64,000 nucleotides of DNA from Carettochelys insculpta (taxonomy: Eukaryota > Chordata > Testudines > Carettochelyidae). A program made the position numbers and the translations under genes. This document shows positions 45,526-57,520 of the stretch, piece after piece. The notes below the pieces were generated by a model. The model made no database searches and was not told where the DNA came from. It saw only the letters and a program-made list of their open reading frames with translations. Every line of letters begins with the position of its first letter. The first letter of the stretch is position 1. The stretch is taken from assembly GCF_033958435.1 (NCBI RefSeq), contig NC_134161.1, positions 11,160,001 to 11,224,000 of the forward strand. The letters are read 5' to 3'.

Positions 45526-48376
45526 CACATATACACCTGCTCAATGAGAACGTGGAATGGGAAATCTTGGTCACTGCACAATGGCTACCAAGAAGCCTGG
45601 TATAAAGTTACACATGCCATTGGCTAGGGTTGGATATGAACCACAGATTCTGGCCAGAAGGTTCAGTTTTCATCCTCTAGTTGGACTTCCTGCATTGCAC
45701 AGGTCAGAGGACCTATGTCAGGGATACGGGCATCAGGCCTGTATCTTGTGTCTGAGCTAGACCCTGGGTTTTTTTCTAGAATCATCCAGTCTTGATTTAT
45801 AATCCTTCACATGATGGAGAATCCACTGTGTCCCTGGTAAGATGTTCCACTAATGAATTACCCTCACTCTTTAACCAAAATTTATCTATATTCAGCTTTC
45901 AACCACAGAATCACCTTTAAGAGACTGCAGGTGTCTAAAACCTCTCCTGAGGCACATATTCCACAGCAGCTCTCAAATTTCACTTAGGCTAATTAAATAG
46001 TCTCTCTTGGTGATGCAAGTTTTTCAAACTTCAGCACGTTCTTGTAGCTCTTTTACGAACCAGCAACTGCTAGAAAAAATGACTCCAGAGCTCATTGCCA
46101 ATTCTGTGGGCTAGCCAGTCCAACAAGACTCCTCCCAACTTGAACAGCTTTGTACTATTTAACTGGAGAACTAAATGTATTTGAACAGCCCATTGCTGTC
46201 AAGCCCTATGAACCAGAATCCCACACATTTTGGCCATTCCTTGCCTGGGGCAGGGGAGCACATATTAGTAGGATCGGATGAGTCAGAGATGCAAAACAGC
46301 TTTTTTAGTGTTGCCGCATGTCAGTGCAGACTGGACTCTTCTACACCTGCTTACAAGTGCCATGGATGAAGATGGTGGAAAGGGGCCTTTCTGCCATACT
46401 CCCTGCACTTTTGCAAGAGGTGGGCACAACCCCAGCCTCTGGGCTCTTGCAGTGGGGGTCTGTGAGCAATGCCAGCACTGGTAAACTCTCCACAAAGGAA
46501 GAATGCATGTCCTCTTCATCACGCTCCAGCAGACAGTATGAAGAAGCCTCAAAAAGGTGCAAGAACCAGCTCTCCTTATGATCCAACCTGTACCAATTAT
46601 TCCCCACTGGGAGCTCTGCCAGAGCAAATATCTCTGGAGAACAGAAGTGGTGATGTCCTATTCACATCTCTGCCTGCCCTCAAGCCCTATTAAAAGCTAA
46701 ACGGAAAGCTTTGTGTTTTACCCAGTTTACGTTTACCACTCCCAAGCACTGGACCTCCCACCACTTCTCCTGGGAGAGTGATTCTAGTTTTGATTGTTGC
46801 AGCATGAGACACCCAAAGAGCAGAAGTTAAGTGACCATTGTTGCTGTGAGGTGTTGAGTTCTTATGGGACCCCATCAGAAAGCTGGGATTGAGAGTTAGT
46901 GCAGCACGGTGGAAGTGACCTGCAAGACAACTCACTGACCCCAAACAACAAATGATTCCTGAATCAAACCTCTCATTAGTGGCTTTAGTGTCACTGCTCT
47001 GTTTTGCATACCTAAGTTTCATGGGGTGTCAAGAATTAACAGTTTTGCCACAAACTAGGTAGGATCAATCTCCCGTTTATCTACCCCAGCTGTATCTGAA
47101 AGTGCTGCATTGTGAATAAGATGCATTTACGGCTAGATATGGGTATGTTCCGGGTCATCACTTGAGTAAGCCTGTAGCTGCTTTCCTACAAAAGAGAACT
47201 GCAAATAAGACAGGTGTCTCTTTTTCTTCCACAACCCCCCTTTTTCTCCCTGTTGATTTCTGTCTACAAATCCTCCTTTGGTTAGGGCACCAAAAACTTT
47301 GTAGAAGCTTCCCCAACACACACTTCCCACTTCTCTGTTCCTGCTTGAGACTTCACTGCAGACTTACTTTAAACCTGCATGTTACGGCTTTGTGTGTTAT
47401 CAGTCAACTATCTGAACATGCACACAAGGTATTAGGGAAAATTAGGGGTCAGTGGAAGAGATTAAGTTTCAGACTCTTGGAATTAACTGGGAAAAAAGCC
47501 AAGATGCCATTAGAAGCCCTTGGATACAGCAGGAACCGAAGCACCATAGTCTCTGTGCAGCCACCGAGGCAGGGCCAGGAATTAATCATTTATCAAGGCA
47601 GGAGGCTTAAAAGCTGACCAGCAAATACTCTTCTTTGTGAAGTGTTTTCCCTGGAAGGAGGAAAAGATCCAGAGAGTTAGCAGCAATTTCAGCCAGTAAT
47701 GGTTGTGTGCCATTGTGGGGTGAGAGAGGCATTCTCGGTCGAGAAAGCTCACTTGGCCAAATGAGTTTTTCTGACACGTGGTTTCTCATAGGATTATGAA
47801 AAAGCTGTTGGGGTGGATTTATTTATTTATTAATTTATTAGCTTGGTCTTGGAGGGAGGGAGAGATTGGGCTTCTCGCGAGTTTTTGCTCCTTCGTGTTC
47901 ACACGAGGAAATGCTGCCATTCCCTGCTCGAAACCCATTTGTCTTGCAAATTTTGATAATGAGCAGATTTTGCCATAAATACCATGTAATCTGCACTGAC
48001 AGTTCTCTCATTTCTTTTTTATTAGTTCAATCTTTTCAGCATCTGAAACACGTAGCTGTGAGTCTCAGAAGAGATTTAGGCGGCTCTGTGGGTATTTTTT
48101 TTTAAATACCTTGGCACAGAATTCCACCAGCCATTCTCCTACTGCAGCTTCCCCATCTTCGCTTGCTATCTTTCATTTATTTATTCCATTGTATATTTTA
48201 ACAGCATCTGTCCATAGCCCTCGCCACCCTTTAATTTAATTTAGAGTACCCACTGTCATGCATTAGAAACCAAATCCCACTGTGGAATCTCTGTATTGCT
48301 ACAACATCCTGCAGAGCAATTTAGCCCATTCCCAACTGCCTGCCAGAACTAATCATCTTTCAGCTGGGCCAGAAGG
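45526..48376. other. Unassigned DNA
   Basis: No exon is recognised. Open frames up to 151 codons (47162-47617) are without motif. A TTTA-rich tract lies at 47817-47842. Confidence 0.35.
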
Positions 48377-48588
48377 CAGAGGTGGATAAAGTCCCCAGAA
48401 AGTTACTTGAGTAAAAGTACAGCACCTCTGTGGGAAGTGTACTTAAGTACGAGTCACGACTGTCTCTCTGGAAAACTACATGAGTAAAAGTGCACACACA
48501 CTGGAATACAATCAAGATGTGATATATCAAGAAGTGAAAGCAGCTGGACTTTTACTCAAGTAACTCTTTGGGTACTTTTCCACCTCTG
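48377..48588. mobile_element. hAT-like MITE with ~40-bp terminal inverted repeats
   Basis: The left end reads CAGAGGTGGATAAAGTCCCC and the reverse-complemented right end CAGAGGTGGAAAAGTACCCA. Both continue into AGTTACTTGAGTAAAAGT, so the inverted repeat is about 40 bp with few mismatches. Flanks CCAGAAGG (48369-48376) and CCTGATGG (48589-48596) match at 6 of 8 positions, a hAT-sized target duplication. The 212-bp unit is non-coding. Confidence 0.7.
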
Positions 48589-48829
48589 CCTGATGGTTCC
48601 TGGAGATGGTACTTCCTCTGTCTTCTGGAGAATGCTCTGGCAACTAACTTTCTCAGATCGAGTGACCAGTGTCTTGAATCACTGCATTGGTCACAACTGT
48701 AGTGATAGCTTCATGGTCAGCAGCTTTGTCAAACACACAGGAGGTTTAACACTGGGAGCCTGAGATAAAGAACAAAGATTGGTCTTGGTCTTGGTAGGGC
48801 TGAAATTGACTGACAACTCTGTGACTTGG

Positions 48830-49150
48830 GCTCAGAGGCACACTGACCTGTGGGTTATAGTGGGACATGAAAAGAGATGTACTCTCAAACAGTTGATAAC
48901 CTTAGTTAGGGCTTCACAGATCAAGACCAACACTTTAAATTCCCCCGGTAGCTGGTACAGAACACCGAACAATTTCCAGATGAACGTTTCATGTGAAAAG
49001 GTGGTTAGTAATAAGCAGGAAGTCACATTCTGCACCAGCTGAAATTTCAGGATGGTCTTCAGCTTTGGTCATATCACTGTTTTCTAATCTCGGGGTGACA
49101 GAGGCACATGTAACCATAGCAAGAGCTGCCTCTGAAAGGAAAGATTGTCA
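48830..49150. repeat. Old LINE-like interspersed repeat, family not named
   Basis: AGGGCTTCACAGATCAAGACCAACACTTTAAATTC, then ATTCTGCACCAGCTGAAATTTC and AGGCACATGTAACCATAGCAAGAGC, follow an order I recognise from old vertebrate interspersed repeats. The segment at 51000-51240 shares the start (CACAGGGCTTTGAACATCAGAAC) and the 'GTGTTCTGAACTTCTTGAAG' part. Confidence 0.4.
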
Positions 49151-50999
49151 CACCAAGCTGCGATGGCAGCAGCAGAAAAAAGCCATCTAAATGAGCCGGC
49201 AAGGCATAAATAAGCAAACAAACAGCATGCAAGATGGCCTTTGCGACAATGTGCCATTCACGATGACCTTTACTGAGGCATATTTAAAATACGATTTTCT
49301 CTTTGTGCTTCCTCCAATCTAGAGGGGAATTAAAGATCCCACTGCTTTAAAAATTCTCCATCCTGGTATATTAAAACTTGGTGAACTTTAGCTTTCATTT
49401 TTATCTCACTCGCTGTATTTTTCTTTTAACAGGTAAGTGGCATTTGCTTATTGTTGAACTTCAGGAAGGTCCAGAGTTAGGGATGTAAAACACCCTCACC
49501 TGGTTGGAGAGGTCTTAGCAGGTAAACCCTTTTTATTTTCTCCTTTCCGATTCAAAATGTCGTGTTTTCTTCCTGAAGCTGCTGAAACTGACCCATGTTG
49601 CAGAAGTGCCAGGGTGCAAAGGTGCAGGCTTCATTTACAGTTCACTGCTTTGAGGAGTTGAGTTGCCTGTTAGATTGGCAGTGCTGTCTGCCTTTGTGGT
49701 TTGGATTGAATATTGCATCTTGAGGCTATGAAGGGTTCAGGCACCCTGGAAATGTGAACCTTGGAGGCCTCTGGATGTAGCTCAGACAGCTGCTCAGGCA
49801 CAGGGTGCTCTTTCTCAAAGCCTTTTCCTTTCACACAGCCATAACAGGGCTTTTTGCTGACTGAATATGAGAAATCTGACTAGGAGTTCCTATGTTCTGT
49901 AGACTGTCATGCCAATGCCCAAGAGACAGGAGTCAAGGGTACAGTTCTGAAAAGCTTGTCGGCTGTGCTGCTTCCAAAATGATGCTAAATTTCCCTTCCA
50001 TTCACACCTCTTGGGGTTTCCAGAGTGCCATGTTTGCCTCAATACAAGTGACTTTCATGGTTTTTTCAGCCATCCCCCCACCCCACCTCAAGAATTCTCA
50101 CTGCACAGTAGCTTTCACAGTCACTTTCACTGCAGGTATTCCTCGCTCCTAACTCCAGACAGATTTCTGTTTCTGTTGCTTAAAACTGGTTTTTCATTTG
50201 AGGATCTCGCTTAGCCCCATGTCACACATGCAAAAGGAGAGGCTGACAATGCTGGCTGAGCGATCACTTTCAGCACTTCCACCGCAGAATGTTTTTGTCT
50301 ACCTCTCAGTCTCTGATGTTCCCAGATCATCTCCCCAGCCTGAACCCGATCAGGTAGACAGATGTTTCAGAGACTAAAACCATTGGTGTGAGTTGGATCT
50401 TTCCAGCTAGCTCTCTCTTTACAGGTAGATCCCTGCCATATGTCCGCTAGTCTTTCAGAAAACATGCAAGCCTAGATCTGCTTTCACTTAAAGCCACATA
50501 AATCCATGGTGACTTCGCTGACTTCATCACCGCTGAGATCAAAATCTGTTCTGCAGTTGTTTGGCTTTACTGAAGCCATCCTTTCATGTATTTACTTGAA
50601 TTTCATGTTATCGCTCTCTGTTTATATGGTTTCCATCACTATGGCATTTGATCACCTCCAAGTGCAGTAGGTAAAAAGAGAAGTAACAATTGCAAGCTCT
50701 GTCTTCATTTCCTCCTTTGCTAGCCAACAGGAGAAAGGGGTAATTCTTTTTTTTTTTTTTTGGGTCTTCTGTGAGTGCATGTGGGGCATGCAAAGGATTT
50801 CTTGATAGGCAATTAACTCAGAGAAAGTTTTTCATGTATTTCTAACCACGACACAATCTATAGTCGTTTTTTAACTCCTACTGGACAGAGTTCTAGGGTG
50901 TGCGTCTAGCTCCCATTAAAGTTCTGTCTCCAGCATCCACAAGCCAACCTTGATTGTTTAACGGTGTCATTTTCTGAGTGCAACATAACTGCCATGGCA
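49151..50999. other. Unassigned DNA with a poly-T tract
   Basis: No gene is recognised. A T-run of about 17 lies near 50745-50761. Bases 49190-49330 are repeat-free and could be conserved. Confidence 0.35.
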
Positions 51000-51240
51000 G
51001 TGGAAGGAGAGGCGATCTCTCAGAGATCTGGGATCAAGGTCACACAGGGCTTTGAACATCAGAACAGCAATATGAGCTGGTGGTGGGGTGGGTGCACTGG
51101 CATGGAGGGCTCAGGTATTCACAGCTACCTTTGTTGGTGAGCAGAAGGGCTGCTGTGTTCTGAACTTCTTGAAGTGTTTTCTGTTTGCAGGGAGTATGTG
51201 AATCCTCACAGCTAGTTCTGTGTGTGTTAGGGTACGTTAC
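51000..51240. repeat. Old LINE-like interspersed repeat, second fragment
   Basis: It shows a diverged match in motif order to 48830-49150: GGGATCAAGGTCACACAGGGCTTTGAACATC, then GCTGCTGTGTTCTGAACTTC. Assigned on motif order only. Confidence 0.35.
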
Positions 51241-51925
51241 AATCTTCTGGTAATTTGCAGATGGATTTTGGACAGTTAGTTTGTCATATGGACAAGGAGG
51301 AGTTTTAAACTACCTCAAGCCAGGGCAGGGGCCCTTGATCATGGGGGAATCTTACAGAGGAGAAATGTTTCGAACCTCTTCCAACTAGCATATCTTCAGT
51401 CCTGCCTGGGTTAAGCTTTACCAAGGTTCTGTTCAGCTGGGTCTGGCTGTCACCCTCACATCAGGAGACAGCGCTATTAAAGGAGAGGCTTTGCTAGATA
51501 TTTTGCACGTGCTGCTGAAAAGTGGCTTGAAATCTTTGAAACCACAGAAAATAAGCCCCCAACCTCCTGACTTTTTTCTTCAGAATGGAAAACTATGAAA
51601 AGCATTGCTTTTGTTCTACTATATTACTTTTAATCATTTTTTCACTCTCATTATTGAAAGGTATCAATACTTTTCAGTCACCAAAACTCAGATTTTCAGG
51701 AAATGGTAAATTCCCCCAAAATTTTCCATTAAATAAATACTTTTTTAACCCCCCACACCTTGAAATTGAGTCAAAAGATATATACGTGCCATAAGTGTAT
51801 GTTTGATTTGACCAGCATTTTCTCTGACACTTGACCATGTGTCATCTCACCCAGTGGTCTCACTTAGATATTGAAGTAAAAGTTTCTCTGAATGTCCCAA
51901 GGGCCTCATTCTAGCCTGGGTTTTG
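51241..51925. other. Unassigned DNA, A/T-rich repeat-like part
   Basis: Text at 51540-51830 (AAAACTCAGATTTTCAGG; TTTGACCAGCATTTTC) resembles the A/T-rich MITE at 12223-12523. No gene is recognised. Confidence 0.35.
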
Positions 51926-52085
51926 GTGGATGTCAATTCAATTTCCTGTTCTGCCGCAGATTTCCTGTGTGACTTTGGGCAAGTCCTGTAGTCTCCATGG
52001 GCTTCCAGATGCTGGTACACACCTCCCTCATCAGAATGAGGATAAAGACATTGAAAGATTGTGAAGGAATCTGATACTATGCAAG
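51926..52085 (+). repeat. MIR-like SINE
   Basis: CTGTTCTGCCGCAGATTTCCTGTGTGACTTTGGGCAAGTC, then TCAGAATGAGGATAAAGAC, is the standard MIR body order. Confidence 0.65.
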
Positions 52086-53895
52086 AAGAAGCCCAGTATG
52101 TACCATAGATAGATAAGAGTGTAGAATGCCTTGGTCTGACACCTGACTGACGGGGACCTGGATTACAGCAGCTTAGTATGGGCTGCAGAGACTCTGCTGT
52201 TTGATCACTTTGCCTAATAATGGAATATGATATCTGAGGATTCAGGGAAGGGGGAGAGGGTAGTTTGCAGGGCCACTTGCAGTGAGTGATGGGTTTAATA
52301 CAGGTCTGATTATTGTGTGTTTTAGGACGGGTGGCAGATTCCCTCCTTGACAGTAGGGGCTGAGCATAGAGAAACTCTGCTAAGAAGGGGTTCCAGTGTC
52401 ATCGTTCAGGACAGGCTGGAGTCTTTATCATTAGGATCCGTTGTGGCCTGGACTGTCCTCCATGTCTCCATGGCTGGGGCTGTTGTGAATGGTGAAAAAG
52501 GTTTTATTCCACCCTGGTGGATCTGGGTGGCCTGTGCAGCCATCCTGGATGCAGGGAGGATGTTCTCTGTAAGAAGATAATTCTTGGCAGCACATTGTTT
52601 CAAGGACTCTCAGTGCAGTGACCTTGTGAGAATGCTACACGGTCCACCAGCTCATTTCTTGGTTTCCATTCCCCCAAAGTACACTGCCCATCCTCTGCAG
52701 TGAGGCGGAGAGAACACTGTATTAGTGGCCCCTCAGATTGCTTCATAAATAAGGATTAAGAGAAGCCCTGGGGTAATTTGGCTGCTCAAGATATGACCCT
52801 CCTGTGGCTAGAATATTTCTGATGGCTTATTTTCAGCTGGATGTCAGTTACCAGCACAAGGATGAGAAGGAATAGTTTGCCAGGTGGCTTCTGAGCAGGA
52901 TTTAACTTTGTTATATAACTCTCTCCCGCTCATTCACAAGATGTCACTTTTTCTCAAGTCTGTGCATTATCTCACCCTAGCAGATGCAGCGAGGTAGAAA
53001 TACAAGGCTATTTGCGATGCAGTTTATTAAGACGCGTTTCAGAGCTGGTTCGAGGAGGCACTGGCTGGAAATGTTAATCATCATAACCAACAATGTATCG
53101 ACCTGCCTCCTTCTTTACCTCACTGCCTTGGGGAACTGGAGAGGAATCTCGCATGAGCTACTGCTCTAATTCTGATTTTTCCTCCATTGCCCTCCCAACT
53201 GCTTCCCTTAATGAATCAGACTGTGTCGTTGGTATGTTAGAAACATGTAGCCATTGCCTACAAACATTGCAATGGTTTATTTGCAAAGGGATTGTGAACT
53301 GGGGGGCGGGGGGAGGGAGTTGGTGCTGGGCATCAGACCGCTTGTGGGGAGAGCAATCTAACCTCAGTGGAAACAAACGATACTACAGCTCGCTCTTCCC
53401 CGCTGCCGTTACTCCAGACAAACAAGCGTCATTATTTTTCCCTTTTCATTTTGACTTCGGTGAACCAAATGGGCTTGAGGATTTTTATGATCTATCTCAA
53501 TGTTTGAGAAGCCCTTTATGTGTCGAGCCACAATCCCATCCCTGGAAGGCCCAGCCTCTGTTGGATTTTACGTGGCTTGTTGTGGATAGATGGTATTTTT
53601 ATAGCTGCTTCTGTGCTTCACCGATGGCCATATTGATGCAGCTGAACGGGACAGGGCTAATAAATAGTTTATAAAACTGTTAGTTCATTCTCCCAAGTGA
53701 TCTACAGCTCTGCTCGGATAGACTACAAATCACAGGCTCAGCAACTCTTGTTTCTCCAGACAAACGCTGGGGGGAGAGGGAAAAAAAACCCCAAACAAAC
53801 TAATAGAGAGTCTTTCTCTTTCCTGAGCTTGCATGGAACTTTCCTGTTAAACTATAATTTTAGAAGAGCTGCACAGAATGAAACAGAGCTTGGTG
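52086..53895. other. Unassigned DNA
   Basis: The longest non-transposon open frame of the window (193 codons, plus, 53093-53674) lies here, but it has no recognisable domain and is taken as chance. Confidence 0.35.
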
Positions 53896-53908
53896 TTTCA
53901 TTAATGAA

Positions 53909-54345
53909 GCCTCACCTTACACCCAGCCACCAGTCCTGCCTGAATTTCCAGAACTGGCCCAAAGCCACGTGGCCTTTATAGTGTTTAAGAAGGTCCGCAA
54001 AGAATTCGTTAACACAAATGAATAACGACCCAAATCTAGCTGGATCTGTGGACAGCGGGGCTATCTTTAGTTATAACGAGATTAGATGCTACAGCCATGG
54101 CCCTGCTGGGGTATGGGATATGACTGGGATATGATGAAGGAGTGCACTTGGAAAGTACAGAACAGTGGTTTTTGTAACACGTTAGCAATTACATGGACAT
54201 TAATGCAAACACTCCAAAGTATAAAGCCTCACTGTACACTCAGCCCACAGTGCAGCCGGAATTGCTGGAATGTATGGTGGTTGCTTTTAAAACCTGCCCC
54301 AGGCAGTCTGGCCTTTGTAACACTTAAGATTTTCCACCAAGGATT
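53909..54345 (+). repeat. Diverged ~100-bp direct duplication
   Basis: AAGCCTCACCTTACACCCAGCC (from 53907) and AAGCCTCACTGTACACTCAGCC (from 54233) align, and so do TGGCCTTTATAGTGTTTAAG and TGGCCTTTGTAACACTTAAG further on. The copies are about 325 bp apart, in the same orientation. Either a local duplication or two members of an unrecognised old repeat. Confidence 0.5.
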
Positions 54346-55850
54346 GAGAAAGGCATCTTAGCTGGTAGCCATGAACACTGAGCTGCTCTAGGATTGATAC
54401 CAAGCAGCTCATGTACTTTTAACAGGGTTATGCCCTCTCTGCGTTAGGTTCTCAGAAGGGTTTTATAATATGTTTAAACATGGTAATTGACTGATTTTTA
54501 AATGACGGCTAGTTTCCTTGTCTAGACAGGGCTCAAGGCACTGATCCCTCAATCAAATCTGTATAGAGAGAATTTGACCCTTTGACTTTTGAATCTGCAT
54601 CCTCCCACAGACTTGTCTCTGCGTTCCCTGACCCAGGGCTATTATAACCTGCTGGTCTGTGAATATCCTTCTGTATCTGATCTGTCTCTTTCAATGTCCC
54701 CGTTTGAGCCTGGCTCTTTCATCCAAGCTGTAGAAACCCTCATATATCACCAGAGGTCCCTGCTTCAGCCCCTGATGTGTTGGTTAAGAAGGTGGTGCTC
54801 ACATTTTCCTCCATCTCTGGAGCACAAAGGACAATGTAATAGACAGCCTGGTAATAAGTGGTGGCTGGGTTGAGAGCCACTGAACTCAAAGTGTTGGTTA
54901 AAAGCAGTATTGAGTGAGTATAAGAAAAGAGAAGGGATTCTCAAACCTATGTTGAGTCACATCCTACATGAAGAAGGAAAGGTCAGTTTCAGAGGCACCT
55001 TCTACTTCAAATGGACAGAGATAAGGGGATCTACAAGTTGGAGTCCTCTTGTGCAACCATTCCCCACCCCCCAAAGGACTTCATGGCCAACAGAGCTTTG
55101 ATCCAAGTGTGCCTGAGGACCAGCAGGCAGTGCATGGCTATGACTGAAATGGAAATGGGTCCAGTCTCTCTATGCCTGCCCTGTGCTAACAGAAACCCTG
55201 ACTCCTGAGCACTGTTTCACATCCTTTTGCTTTTTCTTCAATTTCCCTTTGGTCCTGACTGGATCCCTTGCACCCCTTCCCAGGTGAAACTCTCAGGCAC
55301 TTGGCAAATGAAACAATTTAGCTTGTATTTCAAAGGGCACAGAAATTGCCACCACAGCTATCTCAACGAGCTGCTGAGAGCCACTCCCTGTGAGTCCCTC
55401 GGTGAATGTTGGGCTTTGGGATGATTTCCCTTTTCCTCTTGCACTGCATTTTGCAGCTAAACCATCCTCGCCCAGGCTTGTTTTTATCCGTTCTGAACTC
55501 TGGAACCCCTTTGAAATGACCAAGATCATGACGAATTACAGGTAGGCTCAGCCTGTGGATCGCACAGAAGTGTAGGATGGCCGGTGAGTCAGTGTGAAAC
55601 AATGGAAACTGCTATGGGTGTGACTGAGAACTCTTTTTTGTTCAAATCTCCCCAGGGCTTCGCGGTCTGTTGCTGTCTGATGTTGAAGTTCAGCCAGTTT
55701 TTGGCCTTATTTTTTTTTAAAACACATCACAAATCATTCTCATGTAAGAGCAGGGCCTTCATTGAGTTTAAAAATAAATTTAATGGCTTGTGATCACCAC
55801 CACCCTGTCTCACAAGGTCTTCATCTAACTGATTCAAAATAGATGACTTA
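54346..55850. other. Unassigned DNA
   Basis: No gene or bounded repeat is recognised. Confidence 0.35.
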
Positions 55851-56137
55851 GGGCTCGTCTATACTTCCCAGAAGGTCTACACATGGGTGGTTGATGTTCT
55901 GGAGTTTGATTTTGCAGGGCTGCGCTAAATCGAACCATCAGTACACCGCAGTCAGCCCCCACTACTCCTTGCAGTCATGGGCAGTAAGGGAAGTCAGTGG
56001 GAAAAACTCTCCTGTCAACTTCCCACGGAGGGTGGCGGCAAAAATCGATTTAAGATACGTCGGCTCCAGCAACACAATTCCAGTAGCTGCAGTTGTATAT
56101 CTTAAATCATTGTTTTCCGCCCAGTGTGGACCTGGCC
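55851..56137. mobile_element. MITE with GGGCTCGTCTA / GTGTGGACCTGGCC ends
   Basis: It starts GGGCTCGTCTATACTTCCC and ends CCGCCCAGTGTGGACCTGG. Internal inverted blocks AAATCGATTTAAGATACGTC and GTATATCTTAAATCATT match in part. The second GGTCTACAC near 55869 suggests a nested or chimeric start. Non-coding. Confidence 0.45.
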
Positions 56138-56296
56138 GGAGAGTGTACTAGTCCTGGATGTAGGTTCTGACTTTGAAGTAACCCTGAGTCTGTCTGGATC
56201 CTAGCCTGCATACTGTTCAGGGATATTGGCCTCAAAGTACAGCTCCGTGCTATTAGTTCCCTCCCTGTTCAGGAGTGCAGTACTTTGTGTCTAACT

Positions 56297-56622
56297 CAGG
56301 GGTCAGCAACCCCGGAATGTGTGCCAAGACTGGCAAGCAGGCTGACTTTCATCGGCATGCAAGGCGGAAGCTCAGCTGTGCCCCTCCTCCCCCATGCAGA
56401 CAGGAGCTTGCTCAAAGTCAGGCCACCTGTGCATTAACTAAACACCAGCTAATGCTACCAACCACCACCTCACCGAGAAAGCTCTGCCTCTTTGTATATG
56501 AATGAAGCTGTTGTAAGTAGGACTGTTAGTGACTTTATAAAGTCTCACCAGCACTCCGACTATACATAGAGGTCAAAAGGTCAAATTTCCACACTCCACC
56601 TCAGAGAGGCTGCTGAATCCTG
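56297..56622 (+). mobile_element. hAT-like non-autonomous element, copy 2
   Basis: It begins CAGGGGTCAGCAACCCCGG and ends TGCTGAATCCTG, whose reverse complement CAGGATTCAGCA matches the start. Flanks GTCTAACT (56289-56296) and ATCTAACC (56623-56630) agree at 6 of 8 positions. It aligns in inverse orientation with 24630-24941. Both copies hold an open frame of some 75 codons through the same region (FHRH..., QELxQSxAT, LMLPxTTS). Confidence 0.7.
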
Positions 56623-56630
56623 ATCTAACC

Positions 56631-57305
56631 AAAGAGACATGAGTGAATTTGCCTCTTCCCCATACCCTTTGCTTCTCACCCACCTGGGGCTTCCCACAGG
56701 TAAAGCTGGAAGAGAGACATTTTTGTAGGTATCCTGTGTTAAAATACCAGCAGCACATCTGCACTGCAGCTCTGATCCCTTCTGTGTGCCTGTGCCATCC
56801 TGTTTCTTTGCTGGTGATGTGTCAGCTTGTGTGAGGTGATACTGAAACATTAATACTAGCACTGACTTGACAGGTCATCACAAAAGCTGTCAGGACTTGG
56901 GGTTGTCATGAATTTGCCATTTGAAAGGCCAAGAGCACTGGTCTTGTTCCCCGCCACCCACCCTTACCCCCACAAGCTCTCTTTGATGTGTGATTGGTGT
57001 TGACCAGGTTTTGTGCAGTGTAAGGACATGAGGACAGAAAGAGTTCAGCTGGCCTGGAAGATGTGTCTGTTTGTATAATGACACTGTCATTGCATCAGTC
57101 AGAGAGGGAGAAACAAAGCACACCCCTTAAAGTTGTTCTTTGCCTCATAGATAGTGGGCTTCTCAATACCAGCTGCACCCAGAACTGAACCCACAGGCAG
57201 CCATCACATCAATTGTGATGCATCTGTCTAGTTATGCATCTGGTTGTCTAGCTGTGCGGTCATGCATGTAGCAATCAGGTGTATATCTATAAGAAACATT
57301 CTAGT
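56631..57305. other. Unassigned DNA
   Basis: No gene or bounded repeat is recognised. Confidence 0.35.
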
Positions 57306-57520
57306 TCTGATTTACCACTCTTCATCCATAAATCTCAAAGTGCTTTCCCACAGTTTGATAATATCATTGTTCCCATTTTGCAGATGGGTAATCTGAGGCA
57401 CGGGGGGGGGTGTGATTGGTCAACCCACCCAGACAGTGTCAGAACTGGCTATTGAACCCAGATGTTTTGAGTCCCAGTCACGTGCTCCTTCCATTAGGCT
57501 CCAGGGCATCTCTGTATTTG
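57306..57520 (-). repeat. MIR-like SINE
   Basis: CATTGTTCCCATTTTGCAGATGGGTAATCTGAGGCACGG, then TGGCTATTGAACCCAGATGTTTTGAGTCCC, is a reverse MIR. A run of G (57403-57410) interrupts it. Confidence 0.65.

Noticed and set aside
53093..53674. 193-codon open frame, the longest outside transposons
   Set aside because: No domain or motif, overlapping frames on both strands, and a frame of this length is about what chance allows in 64 kb read in six frames.
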